Source: Parasegetibacter sp. NRK P23
GTDB lineage: Bacteria; Bacteroidota; Bacteroidia; Chitinophagales; Chitinophagaceae
Length of the DNA stretch: 64,000 nucleotides
NCBI RefSeq assembly: GCF_023721715.1
Contig: NZ_JAMDLG010000001.1
Span: 1,775,784 to 1,839,783 of the forward strand
Reading direction: 5' to 3'
The stretch's first letter is position 1, and each line of letters opens with the position of its first letter. Positions 53,854 through 61,995 of the stretch are shown piece after piece. The notes beneath the pieces were generated by a model. The model saw nothing but the letters and a program-made list of their open reading frames with translations. It was not told the origin of the DNA and searched no databases. Made by a program: the position numbers and the translations under genes.

Positions 53854-55050
53854 TTACCACTTCCGCATCACCAGCCAGAAACCGGCCGCAAGCGCTATGG
53901 ACGCGACTCCCGTTGTGATCCATAGCGCTTCGTAGCCCGCCTCAGCCGCCATTCCCGTAGACAGGAGGGGAGAAGCGATGTGCGCGATAGAAAAAGCCAT
54001 CGCGTTCAATCCCATGTATGCACCCTGTTTTCGCGGCGTGGCGCGTTGCATGGTAACCGTACTCATGAACGGCATAGCCAGAATTTCCGATACGCTCAAC
54101 AGGAACATGCCGAAATAGAGTGCCCATAAGCCCGGCACCAGCAACATAAAAAAGGAGAAGGCGCACAACAGTGTGCCATAAACGATTACGCGCATGGTGC
54201 TCATGCTTTTTTCGGCCACATGCACCAGGATCATTTCCAGCAGAAACACCACCATCCCGTTGAAAGCCAGGAGTAGCCCGATTTCCTGCTCCGTAAGTCC
54301 ATGAGATTCCCTGTAGAAAACGGGCATGGTATTGAGTATCTGGAAAAAGATAATCGCATACACGCTGCAAAGCAGGCTGAAAAGCAGGAACGGCGTGTCT
54401 TTCCAGGGTGATTTTTCAGGTAGCGCGGAAACTTCTTCCTTTTTTACGGCCCTTTCTCTTGACTTCAGGGCACGGAAGTAGAAAAAGAATACGATGCCGG
54501 CCGCACCCGCTGTGACGGCATTCCCATAAAACAACCAATTATAAGAAATAGAAGCCAGGAATCCGCCAACGGCGGGTCCAATCGAAAAGCCGAGATTGAT
54601 GGCCATCCTGTTCAGCGAGAAGGCCCGGGTAATGTTCTCCGGTTTGGCGTAAGAAACCAGCGATACGGAGTTGGCCGGACGAAATGTCTCCGTAACCACA
54701 CTCAATACAAACACACCAACAGCGAGGGTGCCCGGGGTTTGTAGCTGTGGCAGCAGGCAGAATACGGGTACGGAAAGGAACAGACTACTTACCTGCACAA
54801 TGAAGTTCCCGATCCTGTCGGTAAGCCATCCGCCCAGTAATGAACCCAGTACCGCACCTAATCCGAAACAACTGAGCACCGTTCCTGTTTCTTTCAAACT
54901 GAAATGCAGGTGTTGCGTCATGTAGATACCGAGGAACGGAATTACCATGGCGCCGCTCCGGTTGATGAGCATGATAAGCGCCAGCATCCAGGAAGGGCGG
55001 GAGAGCCCCCGGTAGGAATCGAGGTAGAGCTGAAAGAATTGTTTGAACAC
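53854..55050 (-). CDS. Major facilitator superfamily transporter
   Basis: 398 residues, 12 membrane helices in two halves of six. The conserved loop between helices 2 and 3 appears as LGSLLGGWLTDRIGN, and RSGAMVIPFLGIY marks the first helix. The start codon is GTG at 55050: an in-frame TAA lies 12 codons further up with no ATG in between. The sequence resembles DHA1-type drug or sugar exporters; the substrate is not evident. It is convergent with the fucosidase gene, with the stop codons directly abutting, so a shared task with that gene is only a guess. Its start region overlaps a repeat phrase. Confidence 0.87.
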   Translation of the reverse strand: MFKQFFQLYLDSYRGLSRPSWMLALIMLINRSGAMVIPFLGIYMTQHLHFSLKETGTVLSCFGLGAVLGSLLGGWLTDRIGNFIVQVSSLFLSVPVFCLLPQLQTPGTLAVGVFVLSVVTETFRPANSVSLVSYAKPENITRAFSLNRMAINLGFSIGPAVGGFLASISYNWLFYGNAVTAGAAGIVFFFYFRALKSRERAVKKEEVSALPEKSPWKDTPFLLFSLLCSVYAIIFFQILNTMPVFYRESHGLTEQEIGLLLAFNGMVVFLLEMILVHVAEKSMSTMRVIVYGTLLCAFSFFMLLVPGLWALYFGMFLLSVSEILAMPFMSTVTMQRATPRKQGAYMGLNAMAFSIAHIASPLLSTGMAAEAGYEALWITTGVASIALAAGFWLVMRKW

Positions 55051-55060
55051 GAAACCGGTT

Positions 55061-55122
55061 TTAGATTCCAGGTTCCAAGTTTTAGGTTAGGTTTTCCTCA
55101 TCTAAAACTTGAAACCTAAAAC
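55061..55122. repeat. Intergenic hairpin phrase before the MFS gene
   Basis: GGTTCCAAGTTTTAG (55071-55085) is inverted at 55102-55116 with one mismatch, a 15-bp stem with a 16-nt loop. The wording (AAACTTGAAACCTAAAAC) is of the low-complexity intergenic type. It separates pgi from the MFS gene on the same strand, but no U-run follows the stem on the minus strand. Confidence 0.5.
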
Positions 55123-55130
55123 CCGTCACC

Positions 55131-56783
55131 TTATTTTTTCATTTGTTTGAACGCGTTGATGAGTCCGTTCGTTGATGCGTCGTGTCCCGAAACCGCTGCA
55201 TCGTCCAGCAATTGGGGGAGTATCTTGTTCGCAAGCTGTTTGCCGAGTTCCACGCCCCACTGGTCGAAGCTGTAGATGTTCCAGATCACGCCTTGCACGA
55301 ATATCTTATGTTCATAATAGGCGATCAGTTGTCCCAGCGTGAACGGCGTGATTTTTTTGACCAGGAAGGAATTCGTGGGCCGGTTGCCTTCGAACACTTT
55401 AAAGGGCAGCAGTTTGGCGATGGCTTCTTCCGGCAGTCCGGCTTTCACGAGTTCGGCCCTTGCTTCTTCCGGCGTTTTCCCGTTCATCAGCGCTTCGGTT
55501 TGCGCGAAGAAATTCGACAGCAATTTCGGGTGATGGTCGCTGATAGGATTATGACTGATGGCCGGAGCGATGAAGTCACATGGTATCAGTAGCGTTCCCT
55601 GGTGGATCAGCTGGTAAAAAGCATGTTGCCCGTTGGTGCCGGGTTCTCCCCAGATCACCGGGCCGGTTGCATAAGTTACAGCGTTACCGTTCCTGTCCAC
55701 ATATTTCCCGTTGCTCTCCATGTTCCCCTGCTGGAAATAAGCGGAGAAGCGGTGCATATACTGGTCGTAGGGAAGAATGGCTTCTGTCTGGCTGCCGAAG
55801 AAGTTCGTGTACCACAAACCCACCAGCGCCATAATCACGGGAATGTTCTTTTCGAATGGCGTTTCCCTGAAGTGTTTATCGCTTGCCTCCGCGCCTTTCA
55901 GCAATTCTTCGAAATGTTCATAGCCGATGGTGAGGGCGATAGAAAGACCGATAGCGCTCCAGAGGGAGTACCGTCCACCTACCCAGTCCCAGAATTCGAA
56001 CATATTCGCAGTATCGATCCCAAAGGCGGCCACGGCTTTTCCGTTTGTGCTCAGCGCCGCGAAATGCTTCGCGATAGCCGATTCATCTTTGGCGGCGGCG
56101 AGCAGCCATTCCCTTGCCGTATTGGCGTTGGTCATGGTTTCCTGGGTGGTAAAAGTTTTGGAGGCCACGAGGAACAGGGTTTCTTCGGGCGTTACTTTTT
56201 TTAATGTTTCCGCGATATGCGTGCCATCTACATTGGAGACGAAGTAACTTTCGATACCATCTACTTTATAGGGACGCAACGCTTCGGTTACCATCAGCGG
56301 ACCAAGATCACTTCCGCCGATGCCTATGTTCACAATGTATCTGATCTTCTTTCCTGAAAAGCCCTTCCATTCGCCAGAATGAATTTTAGCGCAGAAAGCT
56401 TTCATTTGCGCCAGTACCTTTTGTACGGCGGGCATCACATCTTCCCCTTCCACTAATACCGGGTTGCCTGAAAAATTGCGCAGGGCGGTATGCAAAACGG
56501 CCCTACCTTCCGTTACATTAATGCTATCGCCACCAAACATGGCCGTGATCGCGTCTTTAACGCCGGCCTCGCTGGCCAGTTGCAGCAGGAGCGTAAGCGT
56601 TTCGTTGTTGATGCGGTTCTTGGAATAATCGAACAGGATGTCCCCATCGGTGAGGTGGTATTTTTCGAACCTAGCCTCATCTTCCTTAAAAAGGTCACGG
56701 AGATGAATATGCTTTATCGCCTGGAAATGTGCGCCCAAAGCGGCCCATGCCTTCGTTTGGGTGGGGTTGGTAGATGGTAGCAT
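55131..56783 (-). CDS. pgi: Glucose-6-phosphate isomerase
   Basis: 550 residues from the ATG at 56783. It interconverts glucose-6-phosphate and fructose-6-phosphate. Family signatures are clear: [34 protein letters not shown], the [15 protein letters not shown] signature 1 region, and [13 protein letters not shown] near the C-terminus. The frame is open for 48 more codons upstream, but they are unlike the family. A TACATTTG box at 56808-56801, 17 nt from the ATG, supports the shorter form. The MFS gene follows downstream across a hairpin repeat. Confidence 0.97.
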   Translation of the reverse strand: MLPSTNPTQTKAWAALGAHFQAIKHIHLRDLFKEDEARFEKYHLTDGDILFDYSKNRINNETLTLLLQLASEAGVKDAITAMFGGDSINVTEGRAVLHTALRNFSGNPVLVEGEDVMPAVQKVLAQMKAFCAKIHSGEWKGFSGKKIRYIVNIGIGGSDLGPLMVTEALRPYKVDGIESYFVSNVDGTHIAETLKKVTPEETLFLVASKTFTTQETMTNANTAREWLLAAAKDESAIAKHFAALSTNGKAVAAFGIDTANMFEFWDWVGGRYSLWSAIGLSIALTIGYEHFEELLKGAEASDKHFRETPFEKNIPVIMALVGLWYTNFFGSQTEAILPYDQYMHRFSAYFQQGNMESNGKYVDRNGNAVTYATGPVIWGEPGTNGQHAFYQLIHQGTLLIPCDFIAPAISHNPISDHHPKLLSNFFAQTEALMNGKTPEEARAELVKAGLPEEAIAKLLPFKVFEGNRPTNSFLVKKITPFTLGQLIAYYEHKIFVQGVIWNIYSFDQWGVELGKQLANKILPQLLDDAAVSGHDASTNGLINAFKQMKK

Positions 56784-57030
56784 GTAATGTTTTGTTTGCT
56801 CAAATGTACGAACTGAGGGGAATAAATCCTTCCGGTAAAAACATGTTCGTTGCCGTGACCAGGTGATATATACCCACAAATGGGCATTGTTTGGTTGAAA
56901 GGAGCATGGTATTTTCGTGGCCTTCAATAGAGATCATTACCATTAAACATACAGATGCCTAGATGCGGTTGGCGGTTTTCGGACCGCTTTCCTTTTTTCG
57001 CGCAAGCGCTTACTGCTGTGCAGTTCGCGC

Positions 57031-57160
57031 CGCAAAGGGGCAAGGGACGCAAGGAGCTGTTGATAGGCTGTTTGGGAGGATTTTTTGCAGAGGCGCGAAT
57101 GGTATTTAATTGCTTACAAAGGCGCACAGCTTCCTGCTTCGTTCCTCGCAGGCAACGTTG
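57031..57160. repeat. Degenerate GCAACG / GACGCAAGG repeat cluster
   Basis: Wording of the form CGCAAAGGGG, GGGACGCAAGG and CAAAGGCGCA is followed by CCTGCTTC, CCTCGCAG and CAACGTT (57133-57159), which nearly matches 19358-19387. The first part is inverted relative to 57368-57404, so the two could pair at a distance. Confidence 0.55.
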
Positions 57161-57367
57161 CTATTGTATAGGAGTGGTGGTATAATGATCTCAATACAAT
57201 AGGTAACTTATTCAACCCCAATTTGCAGCCATTAGTATAATCTCTCTATCAAAAAACTCCTTCTCCCCACAAACCTACAGGGAATTCAGTAGTGCTCTAA
57301 TTTTACGCCTTTGAGAGAAATAAATTGCCACAAGAGAATTCCAAATTAAGCACTTAAAACACAAACA

Positions 57368-57404
57368 ACGCCTTGCGTCCTTGCTTCGTTGCGCCTTTGC
57401 GTGA
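57368..57404. repeat. TTGCGTCCTTGC...GCGCCTTTGCGTG intergenic phrase
   Basis: GCCTTGCGTCC, TTGCTTCGTT and GCGCCTTTGCGTG follow each other, a phrase often seen in non-coding gaps of Bacteroidota genomes. It lies 28 bp downstream of the ltaE stop, in the 3' flank. Confidence 0.55.
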
Positions 57405-57431
57405 AAATAACTCTTTTTACAAGAAGTATGC

Positions 57432-58454
57432 TTATACCGAAAGCCCCTCAATCACCCCACAGCAATAATCCACCATCTCAGCAGAAACATCCAGGTGTGT
57501 TACCATCCTGATTTGCGTAGGGGAAATAGCCATGCAGCGGATACCTTTTTCATAAAGTATCTCTACAATTTTACTTGGCGATAAATTATCTTCTAAACTG
57601 AAAATCAATATATTAGTTTCCGGCATCTCAAATTCTTTCACAAACGACTTCGATTTCCATGCCTCTGCCAGTCTGCGTGCGTGAACATGATCTTCCGCCA
57701 ATCTTTCAATATGATGTTCCAGCGCATACAGGCCTGCCGCAGCCATATAACCGGCCTGGCGCATCCCTCCACCGAATACTTTCCGGATACGCCTTGCCTT
57801 TTTAATGAAGGCGGCATCGCCGAGTAATACACTTCCGATGGGGCAACCGAGCCCTTTGTTCAGGCAAACGGAAATGCTTTTGAAAACCTTTCCGTATAGT
57901 TCCGGTGTTTGCCCGGTTTTTACCAATGCGTTAAAAAGCCGTGCGCCATCGAGGTGAAAGCTAAGGCCATGCAGCCGGCAAACCTTTGAGATAGCCTCAA
58001 TAGTGTCCCATTCATAACAGGAACCGCCGCCCCTGTTGGAGGTGTTCTCCAGTGCCACCAGGGAAGTGCGTGCCTTGTGTACATCGTCGGGGTTGATGGC
58101 GGCTTCCACGGCATCGGCTGAAATAAGGCCGTTTTTTCCCGGGAGGGCCCGCACCTGCGCGCCGGAATTGAGGGCAATGCCGCCACCTTCGTAAATATAA
58201 ATGTGGGCGTTTTGTTCGCAGATCACTTCGTCGCCGGGCTGGGTATGCACTTTTATGGCGACCTGGTTGCTCATCGTTCCGGTGGGGCAATACAAAGCCG
58301 CTTCCATACCAAACAGGGTGGCCATGCAGCGTTCCAGTTCGTTCACTGTAGGATCCTCGCCGAAAACATCATCGCCGGTGGGGGCGTTCATCATGGCCTT
58401 CAGCATTCCCGGGGTGGGTTGGGTAAAGGTATCGGAGCGGAGGTCTATTGTCAT
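57432..58454 (-). CDS. ltaE: Low-specificity threonine aldolase
   Basis: 340 residues, a PLP-dependent fold-type I enzyme that cleaves threonine or allo-threonine to glycine and acetaldehyde. Motifs: [15 protein letters not shown] at the N-terminus, [12 protein letters not shown] for the cofactor phosphate, FHLDGAR with Asp169, and Lys200 in [12 protein letters not shown] as the Schiff-base lysine. MVTHLDVS near the C-terminus is also typical. It is divergent from prfB. Acetaldehyde is also the product of the ethanolamine lyase 33 kb away, but nothing links the loci. Confidence 0.95.
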   Translation of the reverse strand: MTIDLRSDTFTQPTPGMLKAMMNAPTGDDVFGEDPTVNELERCMATLFGMEAALYCPTGTMSNQVAIKVHTQPGDEVICEQNAHIYIYEGGGIALNSGAQVRALPGKNGLISADAVEAAINPDDVHKARTSLVALENTSNRGGGSCYEWDTIEAISKVCRLHGLSFHLDGARLFNALVKTGQTPELYGKVFKSISVCLNKGLGCPIGSVLLGDAAFIKKARRIRKVFGGGMRQAGYMAAAGLYALEHHIERLAEDHVHARRLAEAWKSKSFVKEFEMPETNILIFSLEDNLSPSKIVEILYEKGIRCMAISPTQIRMVTHLDVSAEMVDYCCGVIEGLSV

Positions 58455-58573
58455 CCTTTGAAAATTTTAATTGGTGAAACGATTGCGTAATGCATTCATA
58501 TACAAAGAAACGTGAATCTTCTATCCAATAGCCGCTTTCGTTCAAAATAGGCGTTTCAAATATAAAATCGCCT

Positions 58574-58581
58574 TACCTTCG
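58574..58581 (+). promoter_or_regulatory. -7 box TACCTTCG for prfB
   Basis: The same octamer as before nrnA, here ending 6 nt before the prfB ATG, so the mRNA would begin at or next to the start codon. The -33 region is poor (TTTC at 58554, 16-bp spacer). Confidence 0.5.
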
Positions 58582-58587
58582 CAAACT

Positions 58588-59683
58588 ATGACACAAGAGC
58601 ATTTAAAAGATATGAGGGACCGCCTCCTGGTTCTGAGGAGGTTTCTTTGACGTCGCTAACCGTCAGGAAAAAATAGCGCAGGATAAGCAACTGACCTTAT
58701 CTCCCGGTTTCTGGGATGACAACAAGCGCGCCACCGCCATTGTAAAACAGATCAAACTGGATGAATTCTGGGTGCAGCTTTATGAACAGGTGCACACGGA
58801 TGTGGAAGATTTCGCCGTCTTGTTTGAATTCTGGAAAGATGGCGAGGGGACCGAAGAAGATGTGAAGCAGGCGTATGAGAAAGCCCTTAAAAGTATTGAG
58901 GAAGCGGAATTCAAGAGCACGCTGAACCAGCCTGAAGATGAAATGCCCGCCGTGCTGGAAATCAACAGCGGCGCAGGTGGAACAGAGAGCCAGGACTGGG
59001 CCGAGATGCTGATGCGCATGTACCGTATGTACGGCGAAAAGCAGGGCTGGACCGTGAGTGAACTGGATGTGCAATGGGGCGACGGCGCCGGTATCAAATC
59101 GGCGACATTGCAGTTCGACGGACCGTTCTCTTACGGATTCCTGAAAGGAGAGAGTGGCGTGCACCGCCTGGTGCGTATTTCACCCTTCGATTCCAACGCC
59201 CGCAGGCACACGTCTTTCGCAAGCGTATTCGCCTACCCGTTAGTGGATGATTCCATTGAAATTGAAGTGAGTCCGGCCGACCTTGAGTGGGAATTCTACC
59301 GCAGTGGTGGTAAGGGTGGACAAAACGTAAACAAAGTGGAAACGGCGGTGCGTTTGAAACATATTCCCTCGGGAATTATTGTGGAATGCCAGCAGGATCG
59401 TACCCAGGGCGCCAACCGTGAGAAAGCCCTCAAGATGTTGAAGAGCCGTTTGTATGAGGAAGAACTCCGCAAACGGGAAGAAATGAAGAATGCTACCAAC
59501 AGCACCAAACAGAAAATTGAATGGGGGTCACAAATACGTTCTTACGTGTTCCATCCCTATAAAATGATCAAGGACCACAGAACCGATTACGAAGTAGGCA
59601 ACGTGGGCCCCGTGATGGACGGCGAACTGGACGGCTTCATCAAAGCCTGGCTCATGAGCGCAAAAGAAACAGAAACTACCTAA
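58588..59683 (+). CDS. prfB: Peptide chain release factor 2, with programmed +1 frameshift
   Basis: The protein is joined from 58588-58647 (20 codons, [16 protein letters not shown]...) and 58649-59683 (344 codons), 364 residues in all. The zero frame meets an in-frame TGA at 58648. The sequence around it is AGGAGG, then TTT CTT TGA C, the universal RF2 recoding site. Skipping one T gives [13 protein letters not shown], as in other RF2 proteins. The stop-codon tripeptide is Ser198-Pro199-Phe200 in VRISPFDSN, and the GGQ catalytic motif is at 243-245 in [13 protein letters not shown]2 ends translation at UGA and UAA. Low RF2 lets ribosomes shift and make more of it, so it is autoregulated. This is not a pseudogene. 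Confidence 0.97.
58636..58651 (+). promoter_or_regulatory. RF2 programmed frameshift signal
   Basis: AGGAGG (58636-58641), TTT, the slippery CTT (58645-58647), TGA (58648-58650) and the following C. The SD-like hexamer, the 3-nt spacer, CTT and the weak TGAC stop context all match the well-known RF2 site. Confidence 0.95.
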
Positions 59684-59705
59684 AAACACCATAATCCAAT
59701 TGACC

Positions 59706-61337
59706 ATGCACTTTGGAAATTTCAACTATCCCATGCCGGTAAACGAACCGGTACTGTCTTACGCCCCAGGAACACCCGAAAGGGCCGCTCTACAGAAAAC
59801 ACTCGCGGAACTGAAGAAGAAGCCCATCGATATCCCCATGTACATCGGCGGGAAATCGGTGAGAACAGGTAATAAAGTAGCTATTCACCCCCCGCACGAA
59901 AAAGCACACCTCCTCGGGCATTTCCACCTGGGCGAGGAAAAACACATCAAACAGGCGATAGACGCTGCATTGAAGGCCAAACAAGCCTGGGCCGATATGC
60001 CTTTGGAAGAACGCGCCGGCATCTTCCTGAAAGCGGCCGACCTCATTGCTACCAAATACCGTTTCCACATGAACGGTACCACCATGCTGGGGCAAAGCAA
60101 AAACGCCTACCAGGCCGAGATAGACGCTGCGTGTGAACTGATCGACTTCCTCCGCTTCAACGTGCATTTCCTCCGCGAAATATACGCGCAGCAACCCATC
60201 AGCGCGCCGGGTATGCACAACAGGCTCGAATACCGTCCGCTGGAAGGATTCGTACTGGCGATTACCCCTTTCAACTTCACGGCGATTGGTGGTAATCTCC
60301 CCACGTCCGCAGCGCTTTGCGGCAATACCGTGGTATGGAAACCCGCCAACACACAGGTGTATTCCGCCCAGATGTTCATGCGCATCCTCCAGGAAGCAGG
60401 TTTGCCCGATGGCGTAATCAACCTGATTTATGTGGATGGACCCACACTTGGAAAAGTTTGCTTTACACACCCCGATTTCGCTGGTTTGCATTTCACCGGC
60501 TCCACAGGCGTTTTCAACCAGATGTGGGCCACTATCGGAGAAAATATTTCCAAGTACAAAACCTATCCCCGCATTGTAGGGGAAACCGGCGGAAAGGATT
60601 TCGTCATCGCGCATTCCTCCGCTGATCCCGCGGTAGTGGCTACGGCACTGGCCCGTGGCGCGTTTGAATTCCAGGGACAAAAATGTTCCGCGGCTTCCCG
60701 CGCTTATATTCCTTCCAATATCGCGGAGCAGGTGAAGAAGAAACTCATCGACCAGGTGAACTCCATGAAAATGGGCTCCACAGAAGACTTCTCCAACTTC
60801 ATCAACGCGGTGATTGACCAGAAAAGTTTCGATAAACTGAAGAAATACATCGACAACGCGAAGAAAGACCGGAAAGCGAAGATACTCGTAGGTGGTAACT
60901 GTGATAAGTCCGTCGGTTATTTCATTGAACCTACCGTTATCGAAACCACCGATCCTAGGTACGTGACCATGTGCGAAGAACTCTTCGGGCCCGTGCTCAC
61001 CATTTATGTGTACGATGCCGATCAGTTTGAACGTGCACTCGACCTGGTGGACGCTACTTCACCTTACGCGCTGACCGGTTCCATCATCGCGACCGACAGG
61101 GCAGCGGTGGCCCTTGCGACCTCAAGGCTTCGCAACGCGGCTGGGAACTTCTACATCAACGATAAACCCACCGGAGCGGTAGTAGGACAGCAGCCTTTCG
61201 GCGGCGCACGCGCATCCGGCACCAACGATAAGGCCGGCAGCATGCTGAACCTGTACCGCTGGCTCAGTGCCAGAACCATCAAGGAAACGTTCAATCCGCC
61301 AACGGATTACAAATACCCATTCCTGGCCGAAGACTAA
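59706..61337 (+). CDS. pruA: L-glutamate gamma-semialdehyde dehydrogenase
   Basis: 543 residues, the mono-functional delta-1-pyrroline-5-carboxylate dehydrogenase of proline breakdown. It oxidises glutamate semialdehyde to glutamate with NAD+. Residues: catalytic Cys327 in FEFQGQKCSAASRAY and general base Glu293 in VGETGGKDF. LAITPFNFTAIGGNLP and FINDKPTGAVVGQQPFGG-type loops mark the family. The length equals the eukaryotic-like ALDH4 group common in Bacteroidota. No proline dehydrogenase gene is adjacent. It lies 22 bp after prfB and is closed by a strong hairpin terminator. Confidence 0.96.
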   Translation: MHFGNFNYPMPVNEPVLSYAPGTPERAALQKTLAELKKKPIDIPMYIGGKSVRTGNKVAIHPPHEKAHLLGHFHLGEEKHIKQAIDAALKAKQAWADMPLEERAGIFLKAADLIATKYRFHMNGTTMLGQSKNAYQAEIDAACELIDFLRFNVHFLREIYAQQPISAPGMHNRLEYRPLEGFVLAITPFNFTAIGGNLPTSAALCGNTVVWKPANTQVYSAQMFMRILQEAGLPDGVINLIYVDGPTLGKVCFTHPDFAGLHFTGSTGVFNQMWATIGENISKYKTYPRIVGETGGKDFVIAHSSADPAVVATALARGAFEFQGQKCSAASRAYIPSNIAEQVKKKLIDQVNSMKMGSTEDFSNFINAVIDQKSFDKLKKYIDNAKKDRKAKILVGGNCDKSVGYFIEPTVIETTDPRYVTMCEELFGPVLTIYVYDADQFERALDLVDATSPYALTGSIIATDRAAVALATSRLRNAAGNFYINDKPTGAVVGQQPFGGARASGTNDKAGSMLNLYRWLSARTIKETFNPPTDYKYPFLAED

Positions 61338-61358
61338 TTCAAACAGGAATTACATTGG

Positions 61359-61405
61359 TTTTAAGGTTCGGAAGGCACTTGCTTTTCCGAACCTTAAAAT
61401 TTTTA
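61359..61405 (+). terminator. Intrinsic terminator after pruA
   Basis: A perfect 15-bp inverted repeat (61359-61373 and 61385-61399, loop of 11 nt) is followed by TTTTT. The stem is modest in GC (core GGTTCGGAA). It ends 15 bp before the pyrR start and so also covers the pyrR promoter region. Confidence 0.8.
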
Positions 61406-61419
61406 ACTTTACCGCGTTT

Positions 61420-61947
61420 ATGAAGCAGATCATCAATTCACAACAGCTCGGTTTAACCATTCAGAGGCTCAGCCACCAGATATTGGAGAACCACCCCGCC
61501 CTCACGGATACCGTCATCATCGGCATGCAGCCCAGAGGTGTATTCTTCTCCGACAGGATCGTGCAGCAACTGAAAGCGATGAAAGGGGTGGAAAAAGTAG
61601 CTTATGGTAAACTGGACATCACTTTCTACCGCGATGATTTCAGGAAAGAACTGCATATCCCCAATAAAACGGAGATTCCTTTTTCCATCGAAGACAAAAC
61701 AGTGATCCTGGTGGATGATGTACTGTACACGGGAAGAACCATCCGGTCCGCCATGGATGCCCTGCTCGATTATGGCCGACCGGCCCGCATCGCGCTTTGT
61801 GTGCTGATAGACCGCCGTTTCAGCAGGCAGTTGCCCATTCAGCCCGATTTTACCGGCCGCTCTATCGACAGCATCATTACCCAGAAAGTAAAAGTGCTGT
61901 GGAACGAACGGGACGGCAGCGAAGAAGTAGTACTACTCGACGAATAG
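61420..61947 (+). CDS. pyrR: PyrR-type pyrimidine regulator / uracil phosphoribosyltransferase
   Basis: 175 residues. It is a type I phosphoribosyltransferase with the PRPP loop VILVDDVLYTGRTIRSA (about residues 95-111), IIGMQPRGVFFSDRI and ALCVLIDRR. PyrR converts uracil to UMP and, in Firmicutes, controls pyr mRNA by attenuation. No antiterminator/terminator pair is visible in the short gaps before pyrR or pyrB, so an RNA-binding role here is not supported. The start at 61420 gives the family length. A weaker TTG-N22-TAACTTTA promoter overlaps the pruA terminator stem. pyrB follows 48 bp later. Confidence 0.93.
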   Translation: MKQIINSQQLGLTIQRLSHQILENHPALTDTVIIGMQPRGVFFSDRIVQQLKAMKGVEKVAYGKLDITFYRDDFRKELHIPNKTEIPFSIEDKTVILVDDVLYTGRTIRSAMDALLDYGRPARIALCVLIDRRFSRQLPIQPDFTGRSIDSIITQKVKVLWNERDGSEEVVLLDE

Positions 61948-61955
61948 CAGATTTC

Positions 61956-61986
61956 TTGGCTTATTTCCCTTTAACCTGTAATTTTG
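61956..61986 (+). promoter_or_regulatory. Promoter of pyrB (TTG-N20-TAATTTTG)
   Basis: TTG at 61956-61958, a 20-bp spacer and TAATTTTG at 61979-61986 match the Bacteroidota consensus well. The ATG is 9 nt downstream, leaving little or no leader and so no room for PyrR attenuation. Confidence 0.7.
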
Positions 61987-61995
61987 CGGCTTACC

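Larger units (their letters stand above)
56784..57431. other. 650-bp gene-free, repeat-bearing gap between pgi and ltaE
   Basis: Apart from the pgi promoter box (56801-56808) this stretch has no supported gene. Short open frames in it read through repeat wording and lack coding character. It contains GCAAAGGG / GACGCAAGG motifs around 57031-57053, a CCTGCTTC-CCTCGCAG-CAACGTT block shared with the ychF-CAP gap, and an inverted copy of the first motif at 57368-57404. No tRNA or known ncRNA was recognised. Confidence 0.65.

Noticed and set aside
56784-56927. 48-codon N-terminal extension of pgi
   Set aside because: It is not family-like and includes the TACATTTG promoter box.
58588-58650. In-frame TGA after 20 codons in prfB, looking like a broken gene
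   Set aside because: The AGGAGG-TTT-CTT-TGA-C context and perfect continuation in the +1 frame identify programmed frameshifting, not a mutation.
61267-61419. Longer pyrR starting inside pruA
   Set aside because: It would run through the terminator hairpin and has no similarity to PyrR; the ATG at 61420 gives the right length.
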